The notes beneath the pieces are model-generated. The model had not been told where the DNA came from, made no database searches, and saw only the letters and a list, made by a program, of their open reading frames with translations. Below, piece by piece: positions 7,055-15,025 of a DNA stretch of 30,877 nucleotides. Both the position numbers and the translations under genes were made by a program. The stretch is from an uncultured Pseudoxanthomonas sp. (GTDB lineage Bacteria > Pseudomonadota > Gammaproteobacteria > Xanthomonadales > Xanthomonadaceae). The DNA lies in assembly GCA_937975725.1 (NCBI GenBank), contig CALJUL010000078.1, positions 1 to 30,877 on the forward strand. The letters run 5' to 3'. Position 1 is the stretch's first letter. The number at the start of each line of letters is the position of its first letter.

Positions 7055-9050
7055 GCGTGGCCTCCTGGGAGGGGGGAGCTTCGGCGGAAGTGCCGTCGCT
7101 GTCCAGTCGTCGCCGGATCGCCAGCACCGTTATGTCGTCCGACTGCGGCGCGTCGCCGGTAAATGCGTGAACCTGCGCGATCAGCCGTTCGCACTGCTCG
7201 CGCGCGCTCAGCCCCGGCAGCAGCGTGGCCGGCACGCGCTCGGCGCCGAACGCATGCTCCTGCGCGTCGAAGGCTTCGGTCACGCCGTCGGTGCAGGCCA
7301 GCAGGGTGGCGCCGGCCGGCAGCGTGCCGTTCCAGCAGGCGAACGCGGTGCCGGCCTCGAAGCCCAGCAGCGGCCCCGGCCGCACCGGCAGCACTTCGCG
7401 GCGGCCGTCGGCGTGCAGCAGCCAGGGCGCGTCGTGGCCGGCGCTGACCAGCACGCAGTCGCCGCTGCGCACGTGCACGCGCCCGCACAGCACGGTGGCG
7501 AACATGCAGGTGTCGTTGCTTTCGGCCAGCCGGCGCGAGGCCTCCACCAGCACGTCCTCCGGCGGCAGGCCGCTGCTGGCCGCCACTTCCAGCACGGTGA
7601 TCGTGCGCGCCATGAACAGCGCCGCCGGGATGCCCTTGTCGGACACGTCGCCGAGCGCGAACCACAGCGTGTCCGGCCCGGTCTCGAAGAAGCTGTAGAA
7701 GTCGCCGCCCACGGCGGTGGCCGGCTCCAGCCGCGCATACGCTTCCAGGTGGGTGTGCTCGCGGTCGATCACCCGGCCCGGCGGCAGCATGGCCTGCTGG
7801 ATCTCGCGTGCGATCGACAGCTCGCTCTCCAGCTTCTGCCGCGCCGCGGTCATGGTGGCGATCTCGTCCAGTTGCGCGCGGATCGAGCCGCGGGCGTACT
7901 CCAGGGTGCGCGCCAGTTCGCCCACCTCGTCGCGGCGCGCCAGGCAGGGCACCGGGGTGGCGTAGTCGCCCTGCGCCAGGTGCGCGGCCGAGCGCGACAA
8001 CTGCTCCACCGGCTGGCTGACGTGCCGGGCCAGCTTGCGCACCAGCAGCATGCACAGCAGCGCCAGCACCGCGCCGACCGCCGCCACCAGCCACAGCGCC
8101 TGGGTCAGCCGGCCGACGATGAGGTCGTAGGACTGCGCCACCAGGACCACCCAGCCGGTGTCGCCGACGGGCTCGACCACGGTGTAGCGCTTCTCGCCGC
8201 TGACCGCGTCCACGTGGACCTGCTGCAACGGCTGGCGCACGCGGGCGGCGCGGGCGAACGGCAGCAGGTCGGTGCGGCCGGCGCGCTCTATGTAGCCGGC
8301 CAGGGTTTCCTGCCGCTCCAGTGGGACTTCCGGGTTCAAGACCAGGGTTCCGGCCGGCGCGATCAGCGATACCCGCCAGCCCGGCAGGTTCGCCAGTGAT
8401 TCCACCATGCCCACCACGTTGTCCAGCGGCAGGTCCAGGCTGACCATGCCGCGGGTCTGCGCGCGCCGGCCCGGCTCGCGCAGCGGCACGTTGTAGGTGA
8501 CCATCCAGGCATGGCCGCCGGTGCGGCTGAGGTAGGGCTCGGACCACCAGCCGTGCTGCGAGGTCACGGTGCGCTGGTACCAGCCCTGCTCGCGGAACGG
8601 ATAGCCGTCGGCGACGAAGTCGCGGTCGCGCCCGTCGGCGGCCACGTAGCGGGCGAACGCCGCATCCTCGCGCGTGCGCGGTTCCAGTATCAGCAGGCCG
8701 CCGGCCGCGCCGGGGGTGGCCTTCACCATGGCGCGCAGGGTGGTGGTCAGTTCGTCCGGCGACAGCCGCGCGTTGGCCACCAGGTCGGAGATGCCCTGCG
8801 TGGTGATGGTGACCACATGCATCGCGCCGTGCAGCCGCTCGGCGGCTTCCTGCGCGTTGGCGCGGGTGTCGCGGCGCGCGTCCTCCAGGATCATGCGCCG
8901 GGCCGACCAGCCGCTGGCCAGCACCAGCACCAGCAGCAGCGCCACATTGACCAGGCCTGCCCACAGGGCAATGCGCGTGCGCAGGCTGCTGCGCCAGTGC
9001 GCGGCACCCGTGTCGTAAGGCGCGGTCTTCCCTGGCGCTGCCTGCTGCAT
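7026..9050 (-). CDS. Membrane PP2C-type serine phosphatase (Cache - HAMP - SpoIIE), partner-switching input
   Basis: A 674-aa sensor phosphatase. TM1 spans about 27-47 and TM2 about 319-338. The periplasmic part between them looks like a double Cache domain, with VADGYPFREQGWYQRTV and MVTYNVPLREPG typical of dCache_1. A HAMP linker follows (about 338-395, SQPVEQL...DEVGELARTLE). The PP2C/SpoIIE catalytic domain (about 410-648) carries the metal-binding aspartates in GGDFY (Asp450), GDVSDKG (Asp468), TDGVTEAFD (Asp588) and SDDITVLA. All are present, so it should be active. Its expected role is to dephosphorylate the STAS proteins when a ligand binds the Cache domain. ATG 9050 has a GAGG eight bases upstream. 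The frame extends to 9395, but that part overlaps aceE on the other strand and is not plausible. Confidence 0.93.
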   Translation of the reverse strand: MQQAAPGKTAPYDTGAAHWRSSLRTRIALWAGLVNVALLLVLVLASGWSARRMILEDARRDTRANAQEAAERLHGAMHVVTITTQGISDLVANARLSPDELTTTLRAMVKATPGAAGGLLILEPRTREDAAFARYVAADGRDRDFVADGYPFREQGWYQRTVTSQHGWWSEPYLSRTGGHAWMVTYNVPLREPGRRAQTRGMVSLDLPLDNVVGMVESLANLPGWRVSLIAPAGTLVLNPEVPLERQETLAGYIERAGRTDLLPFARAARVRQPLQQVHVDAVSGEKRYTVVEPVGDTGWVVLVAQSYDLIVGRLTQALWLVAAVGAVLALLCMLLVRKLARHVSQPVEQLSRSAAHLAQGDYATPVPCLARRDEVGELARTLEYARGSIRAQLDEIATMTAARQKLESELSIAREIQQAMLPPGRVIDREHTHLEAYARLEPATAVGGDFYSFFETGPDTLWFALGDVSDKGIPAALFMARTITVLEVAASSGLPPEDVLVEASRRLAESNDTCMFATVLCGRVHVRSGDCVLVSAGHDAPWLLHADGRREVLPVRPGPLLGFEAGTAFACWNGTLPAGATLLACTDGVTEAFDAQEHAFGAERVPATLLPGLSAREQCERLIAQVHAFTGDAPQSDDITVLAIRRRLDSDGTSAEAPPSQEATHADATLHPP

Positions 9051-9203
9051 TGCCGGCCTCGTGGATCCCCCGGCGGCGATCATATCGCCGATGCCATGTT
9101 GCAGCACCGCAAAGGTCTGACTTTGGTGTGGTGCTTGTACGAAACGCACGGAAATGCGCGGTCCATACGGCTGCGTAGCCGCGTCGCCGACGGGTGCGTG
9201 CGT

Positions 9204-9209
9204 TACACT
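9204..9209 (+). promoter_or_regulatory. Candidate -10 element for aceE
   Basis: TACACT (4 of 6 matches to TATAAT) in GCGTTACACTTCC, 59 bases before the aceE start, within the 217-bp divergent gap between the phosphatase and aceE genes. No good -35 hexamer is found 16-18 bases upstream, so the call is tentative. Confidence 0.3.
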
Positions 9210-9267
9210 TCCGGACCCGGCAAGAACGATGACGCCGTGCCGCATGCAGGGCGAACGAGGAGTGGGA

Positions 9268-11961
9268 ATGAACTGGTTGAACGACATGTTGCAGAGCGAT
9301 CCGGACCCGCAGGAAACCCGCGAATGGATCGATTCCATGCAGGCGGTGATCGAGAGGAACGGCGCCCTGCGTGCCCACCAGTTGCTCGAGGGCATGGTGG
9401 AGGTGACGCGCCGCGCCGGCGCCTACCTACCGTTCTCCCCGACCACCGAATACGTCAACACCATCGCCCAGCAGAACGAGGCCAAGAGCCCCGGCGACGC
9501 CGCGCTGGAATGGCGCATCCGCTCGATCATCCGCTGGAACGCGATGGCCACCGTGGTGCGCGCCAACCGCAAGCCCGGAGACCTGGGCGGCCACATCGCC
9601 AGCTTCGCCTCCGGCGCGACCCTCTATGACGTCGGCTTCAACCATTTCTGGCGCGCGCCCAGCGACAAGCATCCGGGCGACCTGCTGTTCATCCAGGGCC
9701 ACAGCGCGCCGGGCATCTACGCGCGCTCGTTCCTGGAGGGCCGCATCAGCGAGCAGCAGCTCGACCACTTCCGCATGGAAGTGGACGGCCAGGGCATCTC
9801 GTCCTACCCGCACCCGTGGCTGATGCCCGACTACTGGCAGACGCCGACCGTGTCGATGGGCCTGGGCCCGCTGGCGGCGATCTACCAGGCGCAGTTCATG
9901 AAGTACCTGGAGCACCGCGGCCTGATCGAGCCCAGCGACCGCAAGGTGTGGTGCTTCATCGGCGACGGCGAGAGCGACGAACCCGAGACCCTGGGTGCCA
10001 TCGCGTTGGCCGGCCGCGAGGGCCTGGACAACCTGATCTTCGTGGTCAACTGCAACCTGCAGCGCCTGGACGGCCCGGTGCGCGGCAACGGCAAGATCAT
10101 CCAGGAGCTGGAAGGCGTGTTCCGCGGCGGCGGCTGGAACGTCATCAAGCTGCTGTGGGGCAGCTACTGGGATCCGCTCCTCGCCCGCGACACCGACGGC
10201 GTGCTGAAGAAGCTGATGATGGAGACCGTCGACGGCGAGTACCAGAACTGCAAGGCGTTCGGCGGCAAGTACACGCGCGAGCACTTCTTCGGCAAGTACC
10301 CGGAGACGGCGGCCATGGTCGCCAACCTCTCCGACGACGACATCTGGCGCCTCAACCGTGGCGGCCACGACCCGCACAAGGTCTACGCGGCCTACCACGA
10401 GGCGGTGAACACCAAGGGCATGCCCACGGTGATCCTGGCCAAGACGGTGAAGGGCTACGGCATGGGCTCGGCGGGCGAATCGCTCAACCCCACCCACCAG
10501 ACCAAGAAGCTGGACGACGAAGCCATCCGCAGCTTCCGCGACCGTTTCAACATCCCGGTCAGCGACAAGCAGCTCGAGGAAGCCTCGCAGGTGCCGTTCT
10601 ACCACCCTGGCGAGGACTCGCCGGAAGTGCAGTACCTCAAGGAGCGCCGCGCCGCGCTGGGCGGCTATCTGCCGCAGCGCCGCCGCAAGGCCAGCCAGTC
10701 GTTCGACACGCCCGGGCTGGAGACGTTCGAGCGCCTGCTCAAGAGTACCGGCGAGCGCGAGATCAGCACCACCATGGCGTTCGTGCAGGGCCTGAACATC
10801 GCCCTGCGCGACAAGCAGATCGGCCCGCGCATCGTGCCCATCGTGGCCGACGAGGCGCGCACCTTCGGCATGGAGGGCATGTTCCGCCAGATCGGCATCT
10901 ACGCGCCGTTCGGGCAGAAGTACAAGCCGGTCGACGCCGATCAGCTCATGTACTACCGCGAAGACCAGAGCGGCCAGGTGCTGCAGCAGGGCATCAGCGA
11001 GCCGGGCGCGATGGCGTCGTGGATGGCCGCAGGCACCAGCTACTCGGTCAGCGACGTGCCGATGCTGCCGTTCTACATCTACTACTCCATGTTCGGCTTC
11101 CAGCGCATCGGTGACCTGGCGTGGCAGGCGGCGGACATGCGCACGCGCGGCTTCCTGCTGGGCGGCACCGCCGGCCGCACCACGCTCAACGGCGAGGGCC
11201 TGCAGCACGAGGACGGCTTCAGCCACATGGTCGCCGGCGGCATTCCCAACGTGCGCAGCTACGACCCGACCTTCGGCTTCGAGGTGGCGGTCATCCTGCA
11301 GCGCGGCATGCAGAAGATGCTGCAGGAGCAGGTGGACGAGTACTACTACGTCACCCTGATGAACGAGAACTACGCCCACCCGGACATGCCCGAGGGCGCG
11401 GCCGAGGGCATCATCAAGGGCATGTACCTGCTGACCGACGCCGGCAAGCCCAAGAAGGGCGAGCTGCGCGTGCAACTGCTGGGCAGCGGCACCATCCTGC
11501 GCGAGGCCATCGCCGCGGCCGAACTGCTGGACAAGGACTTCGGCGTCACCGCCGACATCTGGTCCTGCCCCAGCTTCAACGAGCTGCGCCGCGAGGGATT
11601 CGACGCCGAACGCTGGAACCGCCTCAACCCCGAAGCCAAGACCCCGCGCAAGGCCTACGTGACCACGCTGCTGGAAGGCCGCCAGGGCCCGGCCATCGCC
11701 GCCACCGACTACGTGCGCGGCTACGCCGACCAGATCCGCGCCTTCGTGCCGATGGCCTACACCGTGCTGGGCACCGACGGCTTCGGCCGCAGCGACACCC
11801 GCGCCAACCTGCGCCGCTTCTTCGAAGTGGACCGCTACTACATCGCCCACGCCGCCATCGCCGCTTTGGCGAAGGAAGGCAAGATGACCGCCAAGGACGT
11901 GGCCCGCGCGATCAAGCAGTACAAGATCGATGTGGAGAAGGCGAATCCGGTCGGGGTGTGA
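9268..11961 (+). CDS. aceE: Pyruvate dehydrogenase E1 component, homodimeric type
   Basis: Catalyses thiamine-diphosphate-dependent decarboxylation of pyruvate and transfer of the acetyl group to the lipoyl domains of E2, feeding the TCA cycle and the glyoxylate shunt whose genes lie at the right end of the window. The protein is 897 aa; E. coli AceE is 887. The N-terminus NDMLQSDPDPQETREW is diagnostic of the homodimeric E1. The ThDP/Mg motif starts at GDGESDEPET (residue 232) and runs to VVNCNLQRLDGP. Other family blocks include HIASFASGATLYDVGFNHF, FIQGHSAPGIYAR and YYYVTLMNENYAHPD. The start at 9268 has GAGGAG upstream; in-frame ATGs before it lack conservation. E2 and E3 genes do not follow, so aceE is a single-gene unit here, ended by a strong terminator. 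Confidence 0.98.
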   Translation: MNWLNDMLQSDPDPQETREWIDSMQAVIERNGALRAHQLLEGMVEVTRRAGAYLPFSPTTEYVNTIAQQNEAKSPGDAALEWRIRSIIRWNAMATVVRANRKPGDLGGHIASFASGATLYDVGFNHFWRAPSDKHPGDLLFIQGHSAPGIYARSFLEGRISEQQLDHFRMEVDGQGISSYPHPWLMPDYWQTPTVSMGLGPLAAIYQAQFMKYLEHRGLIEPSDRKVWCFIGDGESDEPETLGAIALAGREGLDNLIFVVNCNLQRLDGPVRGNGKIIQELEGVFRGGGWNVIKLLWGSYWDPLLARDTDGVLKKLMMETVDGEYQNCKAFGGKYTREHFFGKYPETAAMVANLSDDDIWRLNRGGHDPHKVYAAYHEAVNTKGMPTVILAKTVKGYGMGSAGESLNPTHQTKKLDDEAIRSFRDRFNIPVSDKQLEEASQVPFYHPGEDSPEVQYLKERRAALGGYLPQRRRKASQSFDTPGLETFERLLKSTGEREISTTMAFVQGLNIALRDKQIGPRIVPIVADEARTFGMEGMFRQIGIYAPFGQKYKPVDADQLMYYREDQSGQVLQQGISEPGAMASWMAAGTSYSVSDVPMLPFYIYYSMFGFQRIGDLAWQAADMRTRGFLLGGTAGRTTLNGEGLQHEDGFSHMVAGGIPNVRSYDPTFGFEVAVILQRGMQKMLQEQVDEYYYVTLMNENYAHPDMPEGAAEGIIKGMYLLTDAGKPKKGELRVQLLGSGTILREAIAAAELLDKDFGVTADIWSCPSFNELRREGFDAERWNRLNPEAKTPRKAYVTTLLEGRQGPAIAATDYVRGYADQIRAFVPMAYTVLGTDGFGRSDTRANLRRFFEVDRYYIAHAAIAALAKEGKMTAKDVARAIKQYKIDVEKANPVGV

Positions 11962-11986
11962 GGCTCTCCTCGCGATGAGATAAAAG

Positions 11987-12014
11987 AAAAGAGCGGCCTT
12001 CTGGCCGCTCTTTT
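11987..12014. terminator. Bidirectional rho-independent terminator shared by aceE and the DUF3883 gene
   Basis: Perfect 12-bp arms AAAAGAGCGGCC (11987-11998) and complement (12003-12014) around a TTCT loop. The plus strand continues with more T residues; the minus strand ends in TTTTCTTTTA. It therefore serves both converging genes. Its right edge abuts the stop codon of the minus-strand gene (12015-12017). Confidence 0.93.
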
Positions 12015-12884
12015 TTATCCGCTAATCAGCGTGGCACGGAAGTTTGTCGGATCGAGCAGGCAGTTGGCTGCAAGGGGTCCCGGCAGCGCGAACATTCGTG
12101 GATTCCTGCGAAACGCGAAAAGCCTGTATAGATGGAACTGCTCGGAATTCTCCGCGGAGAACTCAACTTCGTTCGGGCTCACGAAGAAAGGGGTCTCTGC
12201 GTCGTACGCGGTAGTTTTTACTTCGATGAACCGCTCGCGTCCGTCAGCATCAAATGAAAGAATGTCGAAGCCAAGTCCGTCGCCCTTCGAGTCTGAAACG
12301 TGCTCAATCCTGTCGGATAGATGCCCTGCCCCTTCGTTGTAGAGCCTGCGTGCCTCGAACTCCATGACGAGCCGTTCGCCGGCATTGCCAAGCGAGCGAT
12401 TGCGCGCTTCGCGCTCCAAATAGTCCCGCTTGATCGCGATACGTTGAGCGACGGTCGCCGATTTATCGCTGACGCGATACGTCAGTTTAGGCGTATTGAT
12501 AACGAAGCTTGAAAAATCGGGAATCAGAGGCATCTCTGCCGCAGTTTCTACGCTGCGGATAGCTGCTTCATCGAGCACATCGTCTCTCGCAAGGGCTTCT
12601 CCGACGGCATCGACCAGCATTCGCTGGATGTTAGAGAGGGGTTTGTAGCCCGATACGGCCTGCACCCCCAGTATGTTGAGGACCGCGCTTATATTGCGGA
12701 ATTTGTACTCAATGGAAGGGGCATTCCGTGCGGGAAGCTCGCTTGCCAAGTGCCGGATGATGTCGGCTTTGACGAATCGTTGGCCCAGCTCCTGCATCCG
12801 CAGCATGCGGAAGTATGCAGTAACCGCGGCCTCTACTTCCGCCAATGACCAGGCTTCCCCGGAAACTCCGTCTTCAATGGCCAT
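12015..12884 (-). CDS. DUF3883 (protein NO VEIN C-terminal-like) domain protein, putative nuclease-fold accessory protein
   Basis: A 289-aa cytosolic protein. Residues about 12-98 match in style the N-terminal domain that such proteins share with some HNH endonucleases (WSLAEVEAAVTAYFRML, SIEYKFRNISAVLNILG, GYKPLSNIQ). Residues about 165-260 form the DUF3883 domain: GNAGERLVMEFE, then GDGLGFDILS, then FIEVKTTAY, and VSPNEVEFS with FHLYRLFAF. Glu170, Asp207 and Glu221-Val-Lys223 give an apparent PD-(D/E)XK-like set, so a nuclease fold is inferred. DUF3883 domains are often found near restriction or defence genes, but no partner is present here. The gene is visibly richer in A/T and in codons such as GAA, TTT and ATA than its neighbours, suggesting horizontal transfer. 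A GAGGT Shine-Dalgarno precedes ATG 12884. Function unproven. Confidence 0.85.
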   Translation of the reverse strand: MAIEDGVSGEAWSLAEVEAAVTAYFRMLRMQELGQRFVKADIIRHLASELPARNAPSIEYKFRNISAVLNILGVQAVSGYKPLSNIQRMLVDAVGEALARDDVLDEAAIRSVETAAEMPLIPDFSSFVINTPKLTYRVSDKSATVAQRIAIKRDYLEREARNRSLGNAGERLVMEFEARRLYNEGAGHLSDRIEHVSDSKGDGLGFDILSFDADGRERFIEVKTTAYDAETPFFVSPNEVEFSAENSEQFHLYRLFAFRRNPRMFALPGPLAANCLLDPTNFRATLISG

Positions 12885-13069
12885 GATGCCTACCTCGGGC
12901 TCGGCTACCAGGATAGTGGATTCGCTTCAAAAGCACCGCAGCCGACAGGCTGGGTCCTGCCTGCATCGCGCGTTACCGGCCCCGTACCCGCGGTGATCGC
13001 TACAATGGCGATGCCAGCGAGCGTCGCCGCCGCCATCGCGTCGCGGCCATTCCTCACGGGAGCTTCCGC

Positions 13070-13387
13070 ATGACACATCCCCTCGCGCCCGCCGGGCGTC
13101 TGTTCGCCATCGCTGCCCTGCTCGAAGGTTTCACTTGGGTCGGCCTGCTGGTCGGCATGTTCCTCAAGTACGGCCCAACGGCAAATGACTTGGGCGTCAA
13201 GGTGTTCGGGCCGTTGCATGGCGGGGCGTTCCTGTTCTACGTGGTGGCGGCCGCGCTGTCGGCGCTGCGGCTGCGTTGGCCGTGGTGGGCGACGTTGCTG
13301 GCGCTGCTGGCGGCGGTGCCACCGCTGGTGACGGTGCCGTTGGAGATGGGGTTCCGGCGGATCGGGTTGTTGGGGGATCGCGCCTGA
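13070..13387 (+). CDS. DUF3817 family small integral membrane protein
   Basis: A 105-aa inner-membrane protein of unknown function. It opens with LAPAGRLFAIAALLEGFTWVGLL, a first membrane helix carrying the family's conserved Glu-Gly. Next come the loop KVFGPLHGGAFLFYVVAAA, with the conserved Gly-Pro-x-His-Gly of DUF3817, and a third helix WWATLLALLAAVPPLVTVPLE. Length and motif order match the family. A GGGAG element lies before ATG 13070, and TACAAT at 13001-13006 is a candidate -10 with no clear -35. It is divergent from the DUF3883 gene across 185 bp and convergent with the lipoprotein gene, so it forms a single-gene unit. Confidence 0.87.
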   Translation: MTHPLAPAGRLFAIAALLEGFTWVGLLVGMFLKYGPTANDLGVKVFGPLHGGAFLFYVVAAALSALRLRWPWWATLLALLAAVPPLVTVPLEMGFRRIGLLGDRA

Positions 13388-13435
13388 CGCAATAAGGCGA
13401 TGGTGGGTCGAGGCTCACCCTGCGGAATCCGCGCG

Positions 13436-13819
13436 TCAGGGTGCCTTGCGCAGTCCGTGCTCCACACGCTCGCACACCACCAGCGCACCGTCTTCGCTGA
13501 CCGTGCCGCTGGCCTGCACGCGGTCGCCGGCTTTCAGCGATCGCACATCATCCGGCGGCGGCGCCTTGCACAGGTTCCAGCGGGCGGGCAGGTGCGCGTC
13601 CACCTGGCCGTTCGTGGTGGCGATCTTCACCACGGCGCTGCCGTCGTAGGTCCAGGGCGTGGTGTCCACGCTGACGATCTGGCCGGTGACGGTGGCTTGT
13701 TCGCCGGGCTCGAATGCGCCGGCGCCGGTCGAAGGCGTCGCGCAGGCGGCCAGCAGCAGCGACAGGGCGATGGGCGTGGCGTGGAGAAGGCGCGTGGTGC
13801 GCACAGGGGTCGGAACCAT
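13436..13819 (-). CDS. Small lipoprotein of unknown function
   Basis: A 127-aa protein with a type II signal peptide: basic N-terminus (PVRTTRLLH), hydrophobic core (PIALSLLLAA) and lipobox LLAAC with the acylated Cys at residue 26, so it should be anchored to a membrane. The mature part reads as a small beta domain with an OB-like rhythm (ATVTGQIVSVDTTPWTY, DGSAVVKIAT, GDRVQASGTVSEDGALVVCERVEHG), resembling small proteins that bind oligosaccharide or nucleic acid, but no specific family is assigned. Two further cysteines (NLCK, VVCE) may form a disulphide. It lies 43 bases downstream of the DUF2272 gene on the same strand and may be co-transcribed with it. Confidence 0.78.
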   Translation of the reverse strand: MVPTPVRTTRLLHATPIALSLLLAACATPSTGAGAFEPGEQATVTGQIVSVDTTPWTYDGSAVVKIATTNGQVDAHLPARWNLCKAPPPDDVRSLKAGDRVQASGTVSEDGALVVCERVEHGLRKAP

Positions 13820-13862
13820 GCGGGGTCTCCGGGGAAGGAAACGGGATTGTCCGGGATGGGCG

Positions 13863-14894
13863 TTACGGCTCGGTCGCGGGTGGCGCCTCTGGCTCGACTT
13901 CCTTCGGGCAGCGCGGTATGCCCGAGCCCACCACGCAGGCGATGCAGCATTCCTGCTTCTCCGGCGATTCGCTGCCCGGCGCTTCCTGCACCGGCGGCAG
14001 CGCGCCGGGCAGCTTTGCCAGTAGTTCCGGCGACTTCAGCCGCAGGATCGCCACCCAATCCTGTCGGTTCATGCTGCACGCGGCCTCGTTGTCGGGCGTG
14101 CACAGGGTGCCGTTGCCGATGCGCGCGGGCAGGCCGCCCCAGAATTCGCCGTTGCGGTTGAGCGGCAGCAGGCGCATGGTCACGCCCTGCTGCACGTTGC
14201 CGCCGATGGCGTAGGCGGTGCTGTCGTTGTCGGGGTTGACCGCCACGATGATGTCGCAGTGCATGTCCAGCGGCCCGCCGTTGCGCAGCGCCGGCAGCAG
14301 GCCTTCGTGGCCGAAGATGCGGCCGGGCTGGCGCGCGTAGCAGATCAGATCGCCGACCGCGGGCTTCGCCTTCGCCACGTCGAGCACGTCGAAGGCGTTG
14401 CTCGCCGGCTGCTGGTAGGCGGCCTGCACGTAGGTGAAATGGCGGCTGGAGCCGCGGAAGCCGGGCACGTTGGCCTGCCGCATCACCCACGAGACGAAGG
14501 CCGCCGACCACGGCGTGTCCACCACGAAGCCGCGACAGGCATCCGCGGCCGGGCCGGTCGCCGCACCGTACTGGCAATCGGTGGCGCCGCGGCGATGGCC
14601 GATGGCGCCCAGCAGGCCGCTGTCACGCCAGTAGCGCACTACCCGCTGCCAGGCGCGCTCCTGGCCGTCGGACAGCAGCATGGATTCGGCTTCCATCGTC
14701 GTCATGCTGGCCAGCCGGCCGTTGCGGTCGATGAAGGGGCGGAACCAGGACAGGTGTTCCTGGCAGGCCACCGCGGCGATGCGGGTGGCGACGTCCGGGG
14801 ATTGCGTCTGTTGCCAGAGTCGCGGGCAGGCGTCGGCCGCGCGCGCGGCGAACGGAGCGAGGAACAACAGCGGTAGCAACATCCAGGCGCGCAT
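13863..14894 (-). CDS. Secreted DUF2272 domain protein
   Basis: A 343-aa exported protein. The signal peptide is MRAWMLLPLLFLAPFAARA, cut before ADACPRLW. The DUF2272 region is marked by the VDTPWSAAFVSWVMRQANVPGF segment and the SSRHFTYVQAAY and VGDLICYAR blocks. These resemble CHAP/NlpC-like folds: a Trp-Ser-Ala-Ala stretch where a Cys would sit, then a conserved His and an acidic or polar residue near GGPLDMHCDIIVAV. Enzymatic activity is therefore uncertain. A cysteine-rich C-terminus (QECCIACVV, PRC) is unusual and may form disulphides. Three in-frame starts exist (14963, 14906, 14894); 14894 has GGAG close by and leaves a normal signal peptide, but 14906 is also possible. Divergent from the polysaccharide deacetylase. 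Confidence 0.82.
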   Translation of the reverse strand: MRAWMLLPLLFLAPFAARAADACPRLWQQTQSPDVATRIAAVACQEHLSWFRPFIDRNGRLASMTTMEAESMLLSDGQERAWQRVVRYWRDSGLLGAIGHRRGATDCQYGAATGPAADACRGFVVDTPWSAAFVSWVMRQANVPGFRGSSRHFTYVQAAYQQPASNAFDVLDVAKAKPAVGDLICYARQPGRIFGHEGLLPALRNGGPLDMHCDIIVAVNPDNDSTAYAIGGNVQQGVTMRLLPLNRNGEFWGGLPARIGNGTLCTPDNEAACSMNRQDWVAILRLKSPELLAKLPGALPPVQEAPGSESPEKQECCIACVVGSGIPRCPKEVEPEAPPATEP

Positions 14895-14951
14895 CGTCGA
14901 CTCCATGGGGGGAACGTCCGTCCTCCGCATCATGCCGCACGCGACGTGGGC

Positions 14952-14984
14952 GTTGCGCCGCAAGGTGCGGGAGAGGGTGGGGGA
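14952..14984. repeat. Possible remnant of a xanthomonad intergenic (REP-like) repeat
   Basis: The divergent gap between the DUF2272 gene and the deacetylase holds a GTTGCGCCGCAAGGTGCGG stretch followed by GAGAGGGTGGGGG. On the other strand this reads ACCCTCTCCCGCACCTTGCGG, a type of sequence common between genes in xanthomonads. Only one imperfect copy is in the window, so this rests on recollection of the pattern and not on repetition seen here. Confidence 0.25.
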
Positions 14985-15025
14985 TCGTAAGCTTGCACGT
15001 CATTCCCGTCCCACCGCGGCCATCC

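Noticed and set aside
9427..11850. An 807-codon open frame on the minus strand opposite aceE
   Set aside because: Shadow of aceE; low-complexity His/Val/Ala composition and no ribosome site.
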